A stretch of 64,000 nt of DNA from DASZHJ01 sp963735465 (GTDB lineage Bacteria > Pseudomonadota > Alphaproteobacteria > ATCC43930 > CGMCC-115725). The stretch covers positions 620,001 through 684,000 of the forward strand of contig CAVTLA010000002.1 of NCBI GenBank assembly GCA_963735465.1. The letters run 5' to 3'. Both the position numbers and the translations under genes were made by a program. This document shows positions 52,879-61,820 of the stretch, piece by piece. Numbering within the stretch: the first letter of the stretch is position 1; each line of letters opens with the position of its first letter. The notes under the pieces are model-generated. The model did not search any database, was not told the DNA's origin, and saw only the letters and a list, made by a program, of their open reading frames with translations.

Positions 52879-53304
52879 GTGACCCCTGTCGCGCGATATC
52901 TGCTCGCCCTCTGTCTTGTGACCGCCGCCGTCGCCGGCATTCCCGCACTGCCAGCGATGGCACAGACGGCGCCGCCCGCACCGCCCGCCGCCGCTCCCGG
53001 GCTGCCGGCCGGGCCTCTTTCCTACGATCAATACAAAGCCTGGCAAATGCAGCGCATGACCCAGGCCCGCGCCGTCGTCGGCCAGCGGCTGGCCTCGCCC
53101 GGCATCACCGACGATCAGCGTGCGCGCCTGCAGCGCGTCCAGGCGCAGCTCGACAAATTCGCCGGCATGCCGCCGGAGCGGCAGGACAAGCTCATGCATC
53201 GCCGCTTCGCCCGCCTCGACACCAATCGCGACGGCATGGTGGATCCCGGCGAGCTGCAGGCGGGGCAGAAGCGCGACCGCCTGCAGAGCATGATGAGCAA
53301 CTGA
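52879..53304 (+). CDS. Exported EF-hand domain protein
   Basis: 141-residue exported protein from GTG 52879 (AAGGAG about 9 bp upstream). Signal peptide region YLLALCLVTAAVAGIPALPAMAQT, Pro/Ala-rich linker, then a helical part and a single canonical EF-hand loop DTNRDGMVDPGE near the end (D-x-N-x-D-G, E at position 12). Likely binds Ca2+ in the periplasm. It may be co-transcribed with BKACE (40-bp gap). No specific family recognised. Confidence 0.75.
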   Translation: MTPVARYLLALCLVTAAVAGIPALPAMAQTAPPAPPAAAPGLPAGPLSYDQYKAWQMQRMTQARAVVGQRLASPGITDDQRARLQRVQAQLDKFAGMPPERQDKLMHRRFARLDTNRDGMVDPGELQAGQKRDRLQSMMSN

Positions 53305-53337
53305 GCCGGATCGGCGGCGGAGTGACGGCGCGCGGGA

Positions 53338-54090
53338 TTATCCCGCGACGGCGAAGCGGCGCAGCGCCGCCGGCGTGGTTCCGCGCCGGCGCCTGAAGCT
53401 CCGCGTCAGGGCGCTCTGATCGGAGAAACCCACGGACAGCGCGATCTCCACGATCGGCATCCGCGTCTCGCGCAGCAGATCCGCGGCGCGATCGAGACGG
53501 GTTGCCGCCAGCCAGTCCGCGGGCGTCTGGCCGATCTCGCGGCGGAAGCGCTCGTGGAACCGGCTCACGCTCATGCCCGCCGAACGCGCCAGCTCGGCGA
53601 TCGTCAGCGGCTCGCCGTAGCGGGCGTCGATGATCGCGAGCGCCCGCCGGATCGCCGCGGGACGCCGATCCGGGCTGGCGAATTGCCGGCCCAGGGAATT
53701 GGCCAGCAAGGCCGTCACATGAGACGCCGCCCCGTCGTCGAGGCTTCCGGAAGTCGCCTCGCCGGAGACGTAGCCGGCGAGATGGACGAGAGGCTCGTCC
53801 ATGGCGAAGAACGGCGTGGCGGCGGCGCGGGCCACGATGCCGTCGGGGAATGCCGCCGCGGCGGGAACGTCGACCACGACGAAGCGGTTCTCGCCCAGAG
53901 CCCGGAACGCGTGCTGCGTGCCGCCCACCATCATCACGCCGCTCAGGGCACCGATGGAGCCGGTGGCGTCGCCGACCCGCATCTCCATCGCGCCCCGGAT
54001 CGGCAGGACGATCTGATGAAACTCGTGGGCGTGAACGCTTTCCCTGGCGCCATAGGATCTTATGGACAGGGACATGCTTCGGGCGTGCAT
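53338..54090 (-). CDS. AraC-family regulator with cupin-like sensor domain
   Basis: About 250-residue regulator from ATG 54090 (AAGGAG upstream); an in-frame ATG at 54123 is the alternative. The N-terminal cupin-like domain has VHAHEFHQIVLPIRGAMEMRVG. The C-terminal AraC DNA-binding domain has LTIAELARSAGMSVSRFHERFRREIGQTPADWLAATRLDRAADLLRETRMPIVEIALSVGFSDQSALTRSFRRRRGTTPAALRR. It is divergent from the HAD-type dehalogenase gene (about 150-bp gap), the likely target. Confidence 0.88.
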   Translation of the reverse strand: MHARSMSLSIRSYGARESVHAHEFHQIVLPIRGAMEMRVGDATGSIGALSGVMMVGGTQHAFRALGENRFVVVDVPAAAAFPDGIVARAAATPFFAMDEPLVHLAGYVSGEATSGSLDDGAASHVTALLANSLGRQFASPDRRPAAIRRALAIIDARYGEPLTIAELARSAGMSVSRFHERFRREIGQTPADWLAATRLDRAADLLRETRMPIVEIALSVGFSDQSALTRSFRRRRGTTPAALRRFAVAG

Positions 54091-54241
54091 CGCGCCGATC
54101 TCCTTGCCAAAAGCCGGGGCCACATCACTCTACAAGGTCGAGAGGCCTGGTCAAAGCGAGGGGAGGCGCGGTCAAGACGGATGGCACTGGCCGGGCGCAT
54201 GCTCCGCTGTCTCCGCACGATCCACAGGGAAGGATACCGAC

Positions 54242-54910
54242 ATGACGGACGATCGCTGGGTCACCTTCGACTGCTTCGGAACCCTGGTGGATTGGCACGG
54301 CGGATATCGGCAGGTGCTGTCGCCGATCGCGGGGGCGCGCACCGACGAGCTCATTCGCACCTACCACGAGTTCGAGCGCTCGATCGAAACGGAACGCCCG
54401 CACCGTCTCTATAAGGACGTTCTCACCACGGGCCTGGAGCAGGCCGCGCAGAAAATCGGCGTTCCCCTGCCTGCCGACCAATCCGACGTGCTGGTGCGGC
54501 GCTGGGGCGAGCAGCCGTTCCATGGCGACGTGGCGGCGTCGCTGGGCGCGCTCCGCGAGGCCGGCTGGAAGCTCGCCATGCTGACGAACTGCGATGACGA
54601 TCTCTTCGCGCGGACGCTCACCACCTTTCCGGTCCGCCCCGATCTCGTCGTCACCGCGGAGATGGTCGGCAGCTACAAGCCGGAACTCGGCCATTTCATC
54701 CGCTTCGAGCGGGAGACCGGCGTGGAGCGCCGCAACTGGATCCACGCCGCCTGCAGCTGGTTCCACGACATCGTCCCGGCGCAACGCCTCGGCCTGAAGC
54801 GGGTGTGGGTCGATCGCGACAAGACCGGTCACGATCCGGCGGCGGCGACCCGGGTGCTGCCGAACCTGGTGGATCTGCCGCGGACGGTCGCCGAGCTCGG
54901 CGCCAACTAG
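54242..54910 (+). CDS. HAD-superfamily haloacid dehalogenase type II-like hydrolase
   Basis: 222-residue HAD hydrolase. Motif I is TFDCFGTLVDW with nucleophile Asp9, motif II is AMLTNCDDD (Thr), motif III Lys in GSYKPELGHF and motif IV in RVWVDRDKTGHD. The arrangement matches (S)-2-haloacid dehalogenase type II and related phosphatases. ATG 54242 follows GGAAGGATACCGAC. It is divergent from the AraC gene and convergent with the methyltransferase (stop codons adjacent). Confidence 0.86.
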   Translation: MTDDRWVTFDCFGTLVDWHGGYRQVLSPIAGARTDELIRTYHEFERSIETERPHRLYKDVLTTGLEQAAQKIGVPLPADQSDVLVRRWGEQPFHGDVAASLGALREAGWKLAMLTNCDDDLFARTLTTFPVRPDLVVTAEMVGSYKPELGHFIRFERETGVERRNWIHAACSWFHDIVPAQRLGLKRVWVDRDKTGHDPAAATRVLPNLVDLPRTVAELGAN

Positions 54911-55720
54911 TCAGGCGCTGGCGCCGCCGAACCGTTTGCGGAAGCTGCGCTGCCAGCGTGCGAGATGGCGATGCTTCCGCGCCCAGGCGGCGCGCTGGAG
55001 GATCTCGATGGCGGCGGGCCGCGCCTTGAAGGCCTCGATGTCGTCGAGGCACGGCGGCCGATGGGCGGGATCATACATGATCCCCATGCCCGAGCTGGTT
55101 CCCAGCAGCAGCTCCCAGACCAGCCCGCTGCGGGCGGCGGCGCGGTCCAGCCCGGGATGCAGGTTGAAGCTCTGCACGTCGTGGAAGAGATAGACGCAGT
55201 CCGGCGCCGCGTGGGGCCGCACCGCGTCGAAGTCGAGCTCGACCTGCTCCACCGTGTGATAGCCGTCGATGAAGGTGAAATCCACCGGTGCCATGTCATG
55301 CTCGCCGATCAGGCGGCCGACGTCGGCGGGCGAGACGCCCTTCACCGCCTGGGCCAAGAGGGCCTCCTCCGCGGCGATGCGGTTGGTGAGCTCGAGGCCT
55401 TCGAGGGAGCTGGTGTCGAAGCCCGCGTCGATCGCCAGGATCTGGCCGGCGGGATTCAGCAGCGCCAGCGCCAGCGTGCTCCAGCCCGCTGAATTGCCGA
55501 TGACGAACAGGCGGCGCGGCTGGTAGCGCTCGAACAGGCACTCCAGGAAATAGATCTCCTGCATGGAGATGCCGAGACCCTCGGTCACGCTCTTGCCGTT
55601 CCGGATGAACCAGGTGAAGGGCGCGTAGGGGTGATCGCCGAAATGGCTGGGATTGAGGCCGGTGGAGATCTCGATCCCGCGGCTCTCGTAGAGACGGGTC
55701 AGGCGGGAAAGGATCGGCAT
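54911..55720 (-). CDS. Class I SAM-dependent methyltransferase (Methyltransf_24-like)
   Basis: 269-residue protein. The SAM motif I is RRLFVIGNSAGWSTLALALLNPAGQILAIDAGF, with acidic motif II, and VDFTFIDGYHTVEQVELDFDAVRPHAAPDCVYLFHDVQSF corresponds to the D-x-x-H metal and acceptor region of sugar/TylF-like methyltransferases. It ends basic (RWQRSFRKRF). It faces the MBOAT cluster across a 411-bp divergent gap and may modify the same surface sugar (inference). Confidence 0.78.
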   Translation of the reverse strand: MPILSRLTRLYESRGIEISTGLNPSHFGDHPYAPFTWFIRNGKSVTEGLGISMQEIYFLECLFERYQPRRLFVIGNSAGWSTLALALLNPAGQILAIDAGFDTSSLEGLELTNRIAAEEALLAQAVKGVSPADVGRLIGEHDMAPVDFTFIDGYHTVEQVELDFDAVRPHAAPDCVYLFHDVQSFNLHPGLDRAAARSGLVWELLLGTSSGMGIMYDPAHRPPCLDDIEAFKARPAAIEILQRAAWARKHRHLARWQRSFRKRFGGASA

Positions 55721-56131
55721 CGCGTCATCGGGAAGTGGCTCCGCCTCGGTCTGCGCACTGCAACCACAGCGCGCGGGATGCTATCGCAAATCGTCGGCAG
55801 CCGCGAGACCGATCCGGTCCAACCGGGCGGCGCGTCGATCCCTCGAGTTCCGCTCCCTCTCGGATTCCATAATTGAAAATCTCTCCGAATCGATCGCGCA
55901 AAAGGATGTCATATGTAAAACAAATGTCCTATTGATAGAACATGATAAGAGATCGGCATCTCGAAGTTGGATCAGATTTTCGCCGGTCACGACGAGAGGG
56001 CAGTGAGCCCCGGGTCGTGATCGTCCACCGTCATTCCGGCTCGCCGCCGGAGCTCACGCCGCCCTGCAAAAGCCGCGGGCGAGCGGTCCGGGTCTGACGG
56101 CGGCGGAACGGCACGCAGTCCGCCGGCGACG
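55721..56131. other. AT-rich intergenic region between methyltransferase and MBOAT genes
   Basis: No convincing gene. The stretch about 55870-55985 is strikingly A+T-rich for this genome (for example TTGAAAATC, CATATGTAAAAC, GATAGAACATGATAAG). It contains the short palindrome GAGATCGGCATCTC near 55950-55965. It is a plausible site for divergent promoters or a nucleoid-protein-bound region. The frame at 55781-55990 (minus) is not supported. Confidence 0.4.
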
Positions 56132-57627
56132 ATGCTGTTCAACTCCTACGGGTTCATCTTCCTGTTCCTGCCGGTGACGGCGGCGGTCTATTTCCTGCTG
56201 GGACGGCGGAGCCACGGGCTGGCCGCCGCCTGGCTCGGCGGCGCCTCGCTGTTCTTCTACGGCTACTGGAACCCGGCCTATCTGCCGCTGCTGCTGGGCT
56301 CGATCGCCATCAATTTCGCGGCGGGACGCGGCGATCGCCGACGAGTCCGACGCGCCGCCGCCGGCGCCTGGTGCTGATCGCCGGCCTCGCCTTCAACCTG
56401 CTGCTGCTCGGCTATTACAAGTATGTGGGCTTCCTCGCCTCCGCCGCCAACGACGTGCTGGCGGCGGACCTGCCGGTGCTCCAGGTGCTGCTGCCGCTGG
56501 GCATCTCCTTCTTCACCTTCACCCAGATCGCCTTCCTGGTGGACGTCTTCGAGGGCAAGGCGACGGAGTACCGTTTCGTCCACTACCTCCTCTTCGTCAC
56601 CTTCTTTCCGCATCTGATCGCCGGGCCCATCCTGCATCACAAGGAGATGATGCCGCAGTTCGCCCGCCCGCGGACCTATCGCTTCAACGCCAGCAATATC
56701 GCGGTGGGGCTCACCATCTTCTTCATCGGCCTCGCCAAGAAGGCCGCCGTCGCCGACAACTTCTCGGTCTTCGTGGCGCATACCTTCGACGCGGCGCAGC
56801 GCGGCGCCACGCCCGGCCTCATGGAGGCCTGGGGCGGCGCGCTGGCCTACACGCTGCAGCTCTATTTCGACTTCTCCGGCTATTCCGACATGGCGATCGG
56901 CCTGGCGCGGCTCTTCGGCATCAGGATGCCGCTCAACTTCTTCTCGCCCTATAAGGCCGCGAGCATCGTCGATTTCTGGCGGCGCTGGCACATGACCCTG
57001 TCGCGCTTCCTGCGCGACTATCTCTACATTCCCCTCGGCGGCAACCGCAAAGGCGGCGGGCGCCGCTACGTCAACCTGATGATCACCATGGTGCTGGGCG
57101 GCCTCTGGCACGGCGCCGGCTGGACCTTCGCCGCCTGGGGCACGCTGCACGGCGTCTATCTCGTGGTGAACCATGCCTGGCGCGCGACGGCGCGCGGCCT
57201 CGGACTGGAGCGCTGGGGCGGCACGCGCCTCAGCGGCTGGCTGGCGCGCCTCGTCACCTTTCTCGCCGTGGTCTTCGCCTGGGTCCTCTTCCGCGCCGAG
57301 TCCCTGGGGAGCGCGCGCCGGGTGATGACGGGCATGATCGGCCTCGCCGGCATCGGCCCGACCTTGAACCCGGCCCATTGGGACCGCGGCTTCACCTATG
57401 TGACGCTCGGGCTGCTCGCGGTCTGGTTCGCGCCCAATACCCAGCAGATCATGGCGCGCTATCGGCCGAGCCTGCCCTTCGATCGCGCGCTTGCCGAGGA
57501 GCCGGTGCCGGGCTTCACCATCCGCTGGCGCCGTACCGTGCGCTGGGCCTATCTCACATCGGCGATCGCCTGCGTCGGCTTCCTCTACCTCGGTCATATC
57601 ACCGAGTTCCTGTATTTCCGGTTCTGA
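56132..57627 (+). CDS. MBOAT-family O-acyltransferase (AlgI/DltB-like), frameshifted
   Basis: Polytopic membrane O-acyltransferase, about 498 residues after repair, that moves acyl groups (usually acetyl) across the membrane to a surface polysaccharide. It starts MLFNSYGFIFLFLPVTAAVYF, and has FPHLIAGPILHHKEMMPQF, YFDFSGYSDMAIGLARLFGI, the FNSPYKA-like FFSPYKAASIVDFWRRWHMTLSRFLRDYLYIPLGGNRKG and the catalytic His in GGLWHGAGWTF. The frame breaks at about 56330-56350: two one-base insertions fit GRAIADESDA followed by RRRRLVLIAGLAFN. The adjacent SGNH protein is its usual partner. Confidence 0.9.
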
Positions 57628-57635
57628 GCGCCGGG

Positions 57636-58757
57636 ATGCGTTTCCTCGCCCATCTCTTCGCCGGAATCATCGTCGTGATGGCCGTGGTGGGCGGCATCAA
57701 TCTGCTCATCGATCCCTTCGACGTCTGGCAGTCGCCGCGGATCGCCGGCATCAGCACCTCGAAATCCCTGGGCAACATCCGCTACGTGAAGCCGCTGCAG
57801 GTCGAGGTGCGCCATCCCCGGACGGTGATCCTCGGCAGCTCCCGGGTGCAGTACGGCATCGACCCCCGGGACTTTCCCGACGGCAAGCGCATCTACAATT
57901 TCGGCATTCCCGCGGTGACCGCCGCCGAGATGAAGGGCTATGCCGCCCATATCCTCGAGACCACCGACGCCACCGAGCTGATCGTCGGCCTCGACTTCTT
58001 CTCTTTCAATGACGCGGGTCAGGCGGTGCCGGACTACGACAACGCGCCGCTCGGCCGCTGGGCGCTGTGGCGCGCGGCGCCGGTGCTGCTGTTCTCCCAG
58101 ACCGCGCTCGAGCGCAGCCGGCACACCGTCGTCGACTTCCGCAAGCGCCCCGAGGGCTACGATCACGGCGACGGCTTCTCGGTGTTCCAGTTCGATCCCG
58201 GCAAGGATCCGGTGCCGGAGTTCATGGAGATGGTGGGGCGCTTCGCCAACCGGCGCGATTTCTACGGCGGCTTCCGCAGCTTCGAGCGCTCGATGGAGGA
58301 CTATCGCTCGGTGCTGATGGCGGCGCGCGCGAAGGGGGTCAGGCTCACCACCTTCATCTCGCCGGAGCACGCGGTGCTCCTGGAGACGATCGACAGGCTC
58401 GGCGCATGGCCGATCTACCAGGCCTGGAAGCGCCGCCTGGTGCAGCTCTCGACCGCCCTCGACGTGCCGCTCTGGGATTTCTCCGGCTACAACGACTACA
58501 CCACGACGGCGCTGCAGGACGGCTATCGCAGCTTCTTCGACGGCAGCCATTTCCGGCCGGAGATCGGCAGGCTGATCATGGCCCGGTTGCGCGGCGGCGA
58601 TGCGCCCGCGGACTTCGGCGTCCGACTGACTCCTGACAACATCGACGAGCGGCTGGCGGAGACCGACGAGGCGCGGACGGTCTACCGGCGCAGCCACGTG
58701 GAGGACGTGGCGCGCGTCGCCACCACCCTCGCGCAGCTGCCGGCGACGCGGCGCTGA
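57636..58757 (+). CDS. SGNH/GDSL-like exported acyltransferase partner protein
   Basis: 373-residue protein with one N-terminal membrane anchor (FAGIIVVMAVVGGINLLI). The SGNH-type block I is HPRTVILGSSRVQYGIDPRDF, and the final DGSHFRPEIGRLIMARL provides the Asp-x-x-His catalytic pair, both in a fold that resembles AlgJ/AlgX or related proteins beside MBOAT genes. Likely completes O-acetylation of a periplasmic or surface polysaccharide. ATG 57636 is 8 bp after the MBOAT stop. Confidence 0.78.
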   Translation: MRFLAHLFAGIIVVMAVVGGINLLIDPFDVWQSPRIAGISTSKSLGNIRYVKPLQVEVRHPRTVILGSSRVQYGIDPRDFPDGKRIYNFGIPAVTAAEMKGYAAHILETTDATELIVGLDFFSFNDAGQAVPDYDNAPLGRWALWRAAPVLLFSQTALERSRHTVVDFRKRPEGYDHGDGFSVFQFDPGKDPVPEFMEMVGRFANRRDFYGGFRSFERSMEDYRSVLMAARAKGVRLTTFISPEHAVLLETIDRLGAWPIYQAWKRRLVQLSTALDVPLWDFSGYNDYTTTALQDGYRSFFDGSHFRPEIGRLIMARLRGGDAPADFGVRLTPDNIDERLAETDEARTVYRRSHVEDVARVATTLAQLPATRR

Positions 58758-58830
58758 CCTGTCGCCCGGTTGAATCGAGGCCGGCGCCGACGCATACTCG
58801 CGCGCCATTTCTGTGGGAGAGGCCTTGTCC

Positions 58831-59607
58831 ATGTCCCTGTTGCCGCGGCATCGCTCGTGGCGTCTGCCATGGTCGGAAAGCCGCCGCCGGCGGCGCCACC
58901 AGAATATCGACGTCCCGCGCCGCTTTCCCGATCTGGAGCCGGCGTTCCTGCCGCTCTACGAGCAGTGCAGGCACGCGACGATGACCTCGGTGGAGCGCCT
59001 CTATGCGCTCTACAAGGCCGTCGAGCACGTGGTCGGGAACGGCATCGCCGGCGATTTCGTGGAATGCGGCGTGTGGCGCGGCGGCTCCGTCATGATGATG
59101 GCGCTGGCGCTGCAGAAGTTCGGCGACACCAGCCGGCGGATCCAGTGCTTCGACACCTTCGAGGGCATGCCGGCGCCGGGAGACGCCGACATCCGCCACG
59201 ACACCGGCGAGAGCGCGGCCGAGATCCTGGCGGCGACCACGCGGGACGAGGATCACGTGATGTGGGCGCTGGCGCCCCTCGAGCGGGTGCAGCAGAACGT
59301 CGCGACGACGGGCTATCCCGCCGACCTCATCGCCTATCGCAAGGGCAAGGTGGAGGACACCTTGCCGGCCCAGGCGCCCGAGCGGATCGCGCTGCTGCGC
59401 CTCGACACCGACTGGTACGAGTCGACGCGGCACGAGCTGGTCCATCTCTATCCGCGTCTCGCCGGCGGCGGCGTCCTCATCATCGACGACTACGGCTTCT
59501 GGCGCGGCGCCCGGGAAGCCACCGACGAGTATTTCGCCGCCGACAAGCGCCCGCCGCTCCTCAACCGCATCGACGCCACCGGCCGCATCGGCGTCAAGCC
59601 GGGGTAA
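58831..59607 (+). CDS. TylF/MycF-type macrocin-like O-methyltransferase
   Basis: 258-residue protein of the TylF methyltransferase family. GDFVECGVWRGGSVMMMALALQKFGDTSRRIQCFDTFEGMP is the SAM-binding core; LLRLDTDWYESTRHELVHLYPRLAGGGVLIIDDYGFWRGAREATDEYF is the family metal/acceptor signature. Family members methylate sugar hydroxyls of macrolides and surface glycans. ATG 58831 follows GGGAGAGG; an upstream GTG at 58813 is in frame. It belongs to the MBOAT/SGNH cluster, and the target is probably a sugar (inference). Confidence 0.85.
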   Translation: MSLLPRHRSWRLPWSESRRRRRHQNIDVPRRFPDLEPAFLPLYEQCRHATMTSVERLYALYKAVEHVVGNGIAGDFVECGVWRGGSVMMMALALQKFGDTSRRIQCFDTFEGMPAPGDADIRHDTGESAAEILAATTRDEDHVMWALAPLERVQQNVATTGYPADLIAYRKGKVEDTLPAQAPERIALLRLDTDWYESTRHELVHLYPRLAGGGVLIIDDYGFWRGAREATDEYFAADKRPPLLNRIDATGRIGVKPG

Positions 59608-59655
59608 CCGGGGTTGTCAGCTGCAAGGGCATCCCGCGTCCTTCGACTCGATCGC

Positions 59656-59750
59656 TCCGCGATCGGCTCAGGATGAGGAGCATTGTGGATGGCACGAAGA
59701 AAACCTCCTCATCCTGAGCCGGTGCGTAAGCACCGAGTTCGAAGGACGCA
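59656..59750. repeat. Palindromic repeat family A, copy 5
   Basis: 95 bp, with ends GCGTCCTTCGACTCG / CGAGTTCGAAGGACGCA (one extra t in the right arm) and inner arms CGGCTCAGGATGAGG / CCTCATCCTGAGCCG. The loop GATGGCACGAAGAAAA is almost identical to copy 1, 55 kb away. It sits between the convergent TylF-like and cyclase genes. Confidence 0.85.
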
Positions 59751-59783
59751 GGATGTCGACCCCACCGAGCTGACCGGCGCCCC

Positions 59784-61784
59784 CTACTTCTCCGTCATCG
59801 CGATCTCGGTGCTGCGGGTGCCGGCGCGCAGGCGCTCCACGTGGACGGCGACGCAGCCGTCGTAGGGATTCTCCGCGTAGAGCTCCTCGAAGAGCGCCAG
59901 CGCATCCTCGGCGGCGGCTTCCAGGCGCGCGTAGGCGTGGCGATAGCGCCGGATATAGTCGGCGTTCGCGCGCTCTTCGCTGAGCGGCTCGTTGATGCCG
60001 AGCGCCTGGGTCTTGCCCTTGACCACCACGAGGCCGATGGGGCGGAACGGCACGCCCTTGCAGTGGGCGCGCGTCACCTCGCTGACGCAGATGCGGGTGC
60101 CGAAGAACTTGTTGAGGCCTTCGAGGCGCGAGGCGGTGTTCACCGCGTCGCCGAGCGCCGTGTACTCGAAGCGCGACTGCGAGCCGAAATTGCCGACCGT
60201 CGCCAGGCCGCTGTGGACGCCGATGCGCGTCACCCCGAACGGCACGCCGGCGGCGTTCTGCTCGGCGCGGAACTGCTCGGCGAAATGGTCGAGCTCGAGG
60301 GCGCAGCTGATCGCCCGCTCGCCATGATCGGGCTGATCGTCGAAGGCGTTGAAGATGGCGAAGACGGCGTCGCCGATGAACTTGTCCACCATGCCGTCGT
60401 ATTTGTGGATCACCTGGCACATGCCTTCGAGATAGCTGTTGAGGACGTGCGCCAGGGTGTGGGATTCGACGCCTTCCGAGAGCGTGGTGAATCCGGCGAC
60501 GTCGGTGAAGAGGAACGTCATCTCCCGACGCTCGCCTGCGAGCGCCAGGCGCTTCGGATCCGCCACCAGCTGATGCACCACCTTGGGCGAGACCATGCGC
60601 GAGAAGGCGCCCTGGATGAATTCCTTCTGCTGGCGCGCCTCATGGCCGGTGACCGCCTCGCTGCCCCACATGGCGGCGGCGAAGGCGAAGCTCGGCGTCA
60701 CCAGGGCGATCATGACGCCGGTGAAGTGGAAGAGCCCGGCACCGCCGGCCCACCAGAGCGCCACCGCGAGGACGCCCAGGGGAATGCGTCCGTGCAGGCT
60801 GATGCGGGTGGAGATGCCCAGCACCGCCCCCACCGCGGCCAGCAGCACCGCGGAGAGGAAATCGCCGACCTCGCCGATGCCCGGCGAGGTCCGCCCGCTC
60901 AGGAGCTGATCGATGGCGTGGGCGTGCACGACGACGCCGGGAATGACGCCCTTGTTCCCGGCATAGACCGTGGCGAAGGGCGTGCGGTGGCGGTCGGTGA
61001 GACTGAGCTCGGCGCCGATGAGGGCGATCTTGTTCTTGAACAGGACCGGCGGCAGCACGGCGACGTTCTGGGCCGGGATCTCGCCGAAGGGCTCGGTATC
61101 GGCGTTGATCCGGCCGCGCCAGGCGATCTCCAGCTCCCGGGCCGGCGTCTCGACGCCGATCTTCGCCAGGAGCCCGCGCGCGAAGCCCGGGACGTAGCCG
61201 CCATCGGGCATCTGCCGGCCCGGCACCATCCAGCGCACGGTGCCGTCGAAGGCATCGGTCTTGATGTCGGCCATCACGCGATCCGGCGCCGGCACGAAGC
61301 CGTCGAGAAAATCCCGCCGCGCCTTGTCGACGGCGCCGGACTCGTCGACGACATCGGCGGGATCGACGTAGCTCACCACCAGCGGCACCTTCAGATCGGC
61401 GATCACCTGCTTGAGCTCGGCGTCCTTCGCCGGCTCCGTCGGCTGGTCGAACAGCACGTCGAGACCGATGGCGCGCACGCCCTTGGCCTGGAGCGTCAGC
61501 AGGAGGTCCGCCAGGAACTTGCGATCGACCGGCGAGCGGTAGGCAAAGCGCTCCAGCGTCTGCTCGGTGATGCCGATGATGACGATGTCCTGGCTCTGGG
61601 GCTGCGCCGGCGACAGCACCGAGGTCTCGAGATCCCGGATGAAGCGCTCGGCGTTGCCGAGGAAGGCGACATAGCGTACGGCCGCCGTCGCCAGCGTCGC
61701 CGAGATCACGGCGATCGCCACCGGCACCAGCGCCTTCTTGAGGTCGATCTTCAAACCTGCCACCGCGCCCTTTAATCGGGGCAC
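59784..61784 (-). CDS. CHASE2-domain adenylate cyclase
   Basis: 666-residue membrane signalling enzyme. N-terminal TM, then a periplasmic CHASE2 sensor (DIVIIGITEQTLERFAYRSPVDRKFLADLLLTLQAKGVRAIGLDVLFDQPT..IALIGAELSLTDRHRTPF), three TM segments, and a class III cyclase domain. Metal-binding Asp residues lie in FLFTDVAGFTTLSEG and KFIGDAVFAIFNAF; Lys of MVDKFIGD and Thr of YTALGDAVNTASRLEG suggest ATP as substrate, making cAMP. It follows the TpsB gene by 36 bp, a pairing seen with TPS and FecR-type systems. Confidence 0.9.
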   Translation of the reverse strand: MPRLKGAVAGLKIDLKKALVPVAIAVISATLATAAVRYVAFLGNAERFIRDLETSVLSPAQPQSQDIVIIGITEQTLERFAYRSPVDRKFLADLLLTLQAKGVRAIGLDVLFDQPTEPAKDAELKQVIADLKVPLVVSYVDPADVVDESGAVDKARRDFLDGFVPAPDRVMADIKTDAFDGTVRWMVPGRQMPDGGYVPGFARGLLAKIGVETPARELEIAWRGRINADTEPFGEIPAQNVAVLPPVLFKNKIALIGAELSLTDRHRTPFATVYAGNKGVIPGVVVHAHAIDQLLSGRTSPGIGEVGDFLSAVLLAAVGAVLGISTRISLHGRIPLGVLAVALWWAGGAGLFHFTGVMIALVTPSFAFAAAMWGSEAVTGHEARQQKEFIQGAFSRMVSPKVVHQLVADPKRLALAGERREMTFLFTDVAGFTTLSEGVESHTLAHVLNSYLEGMCQVIHKYDGMVDKFIGDAVFAIFNAFDDQPDHGERAISCALELDHFAEQFRAEQNAAGVPFGVTRIGVHSGLATVGNFGSQSRFEYTALGDAVNTASRLEGLNKFFGTRICVSEVTRAHCKGVPFRPIGLVVVKGKTQALGINEPLSEERANADYIRRYRHAYARLEAAAEDALALFEELYAENPYDGCVAVHVERLRAGTRSTEIAMTEK

Positions 61785-61820
61785 TAAAGCATCAATGCGC
61801 CGCGCCGGGTAGGGTGTCCC

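Noticed and set aside
55781..55990. Possible 69-residue protein in the AT-rich gap
   Set aside because: It spans low-GC DNA with no recognisable sequence, and no ribosome-binding site of note.
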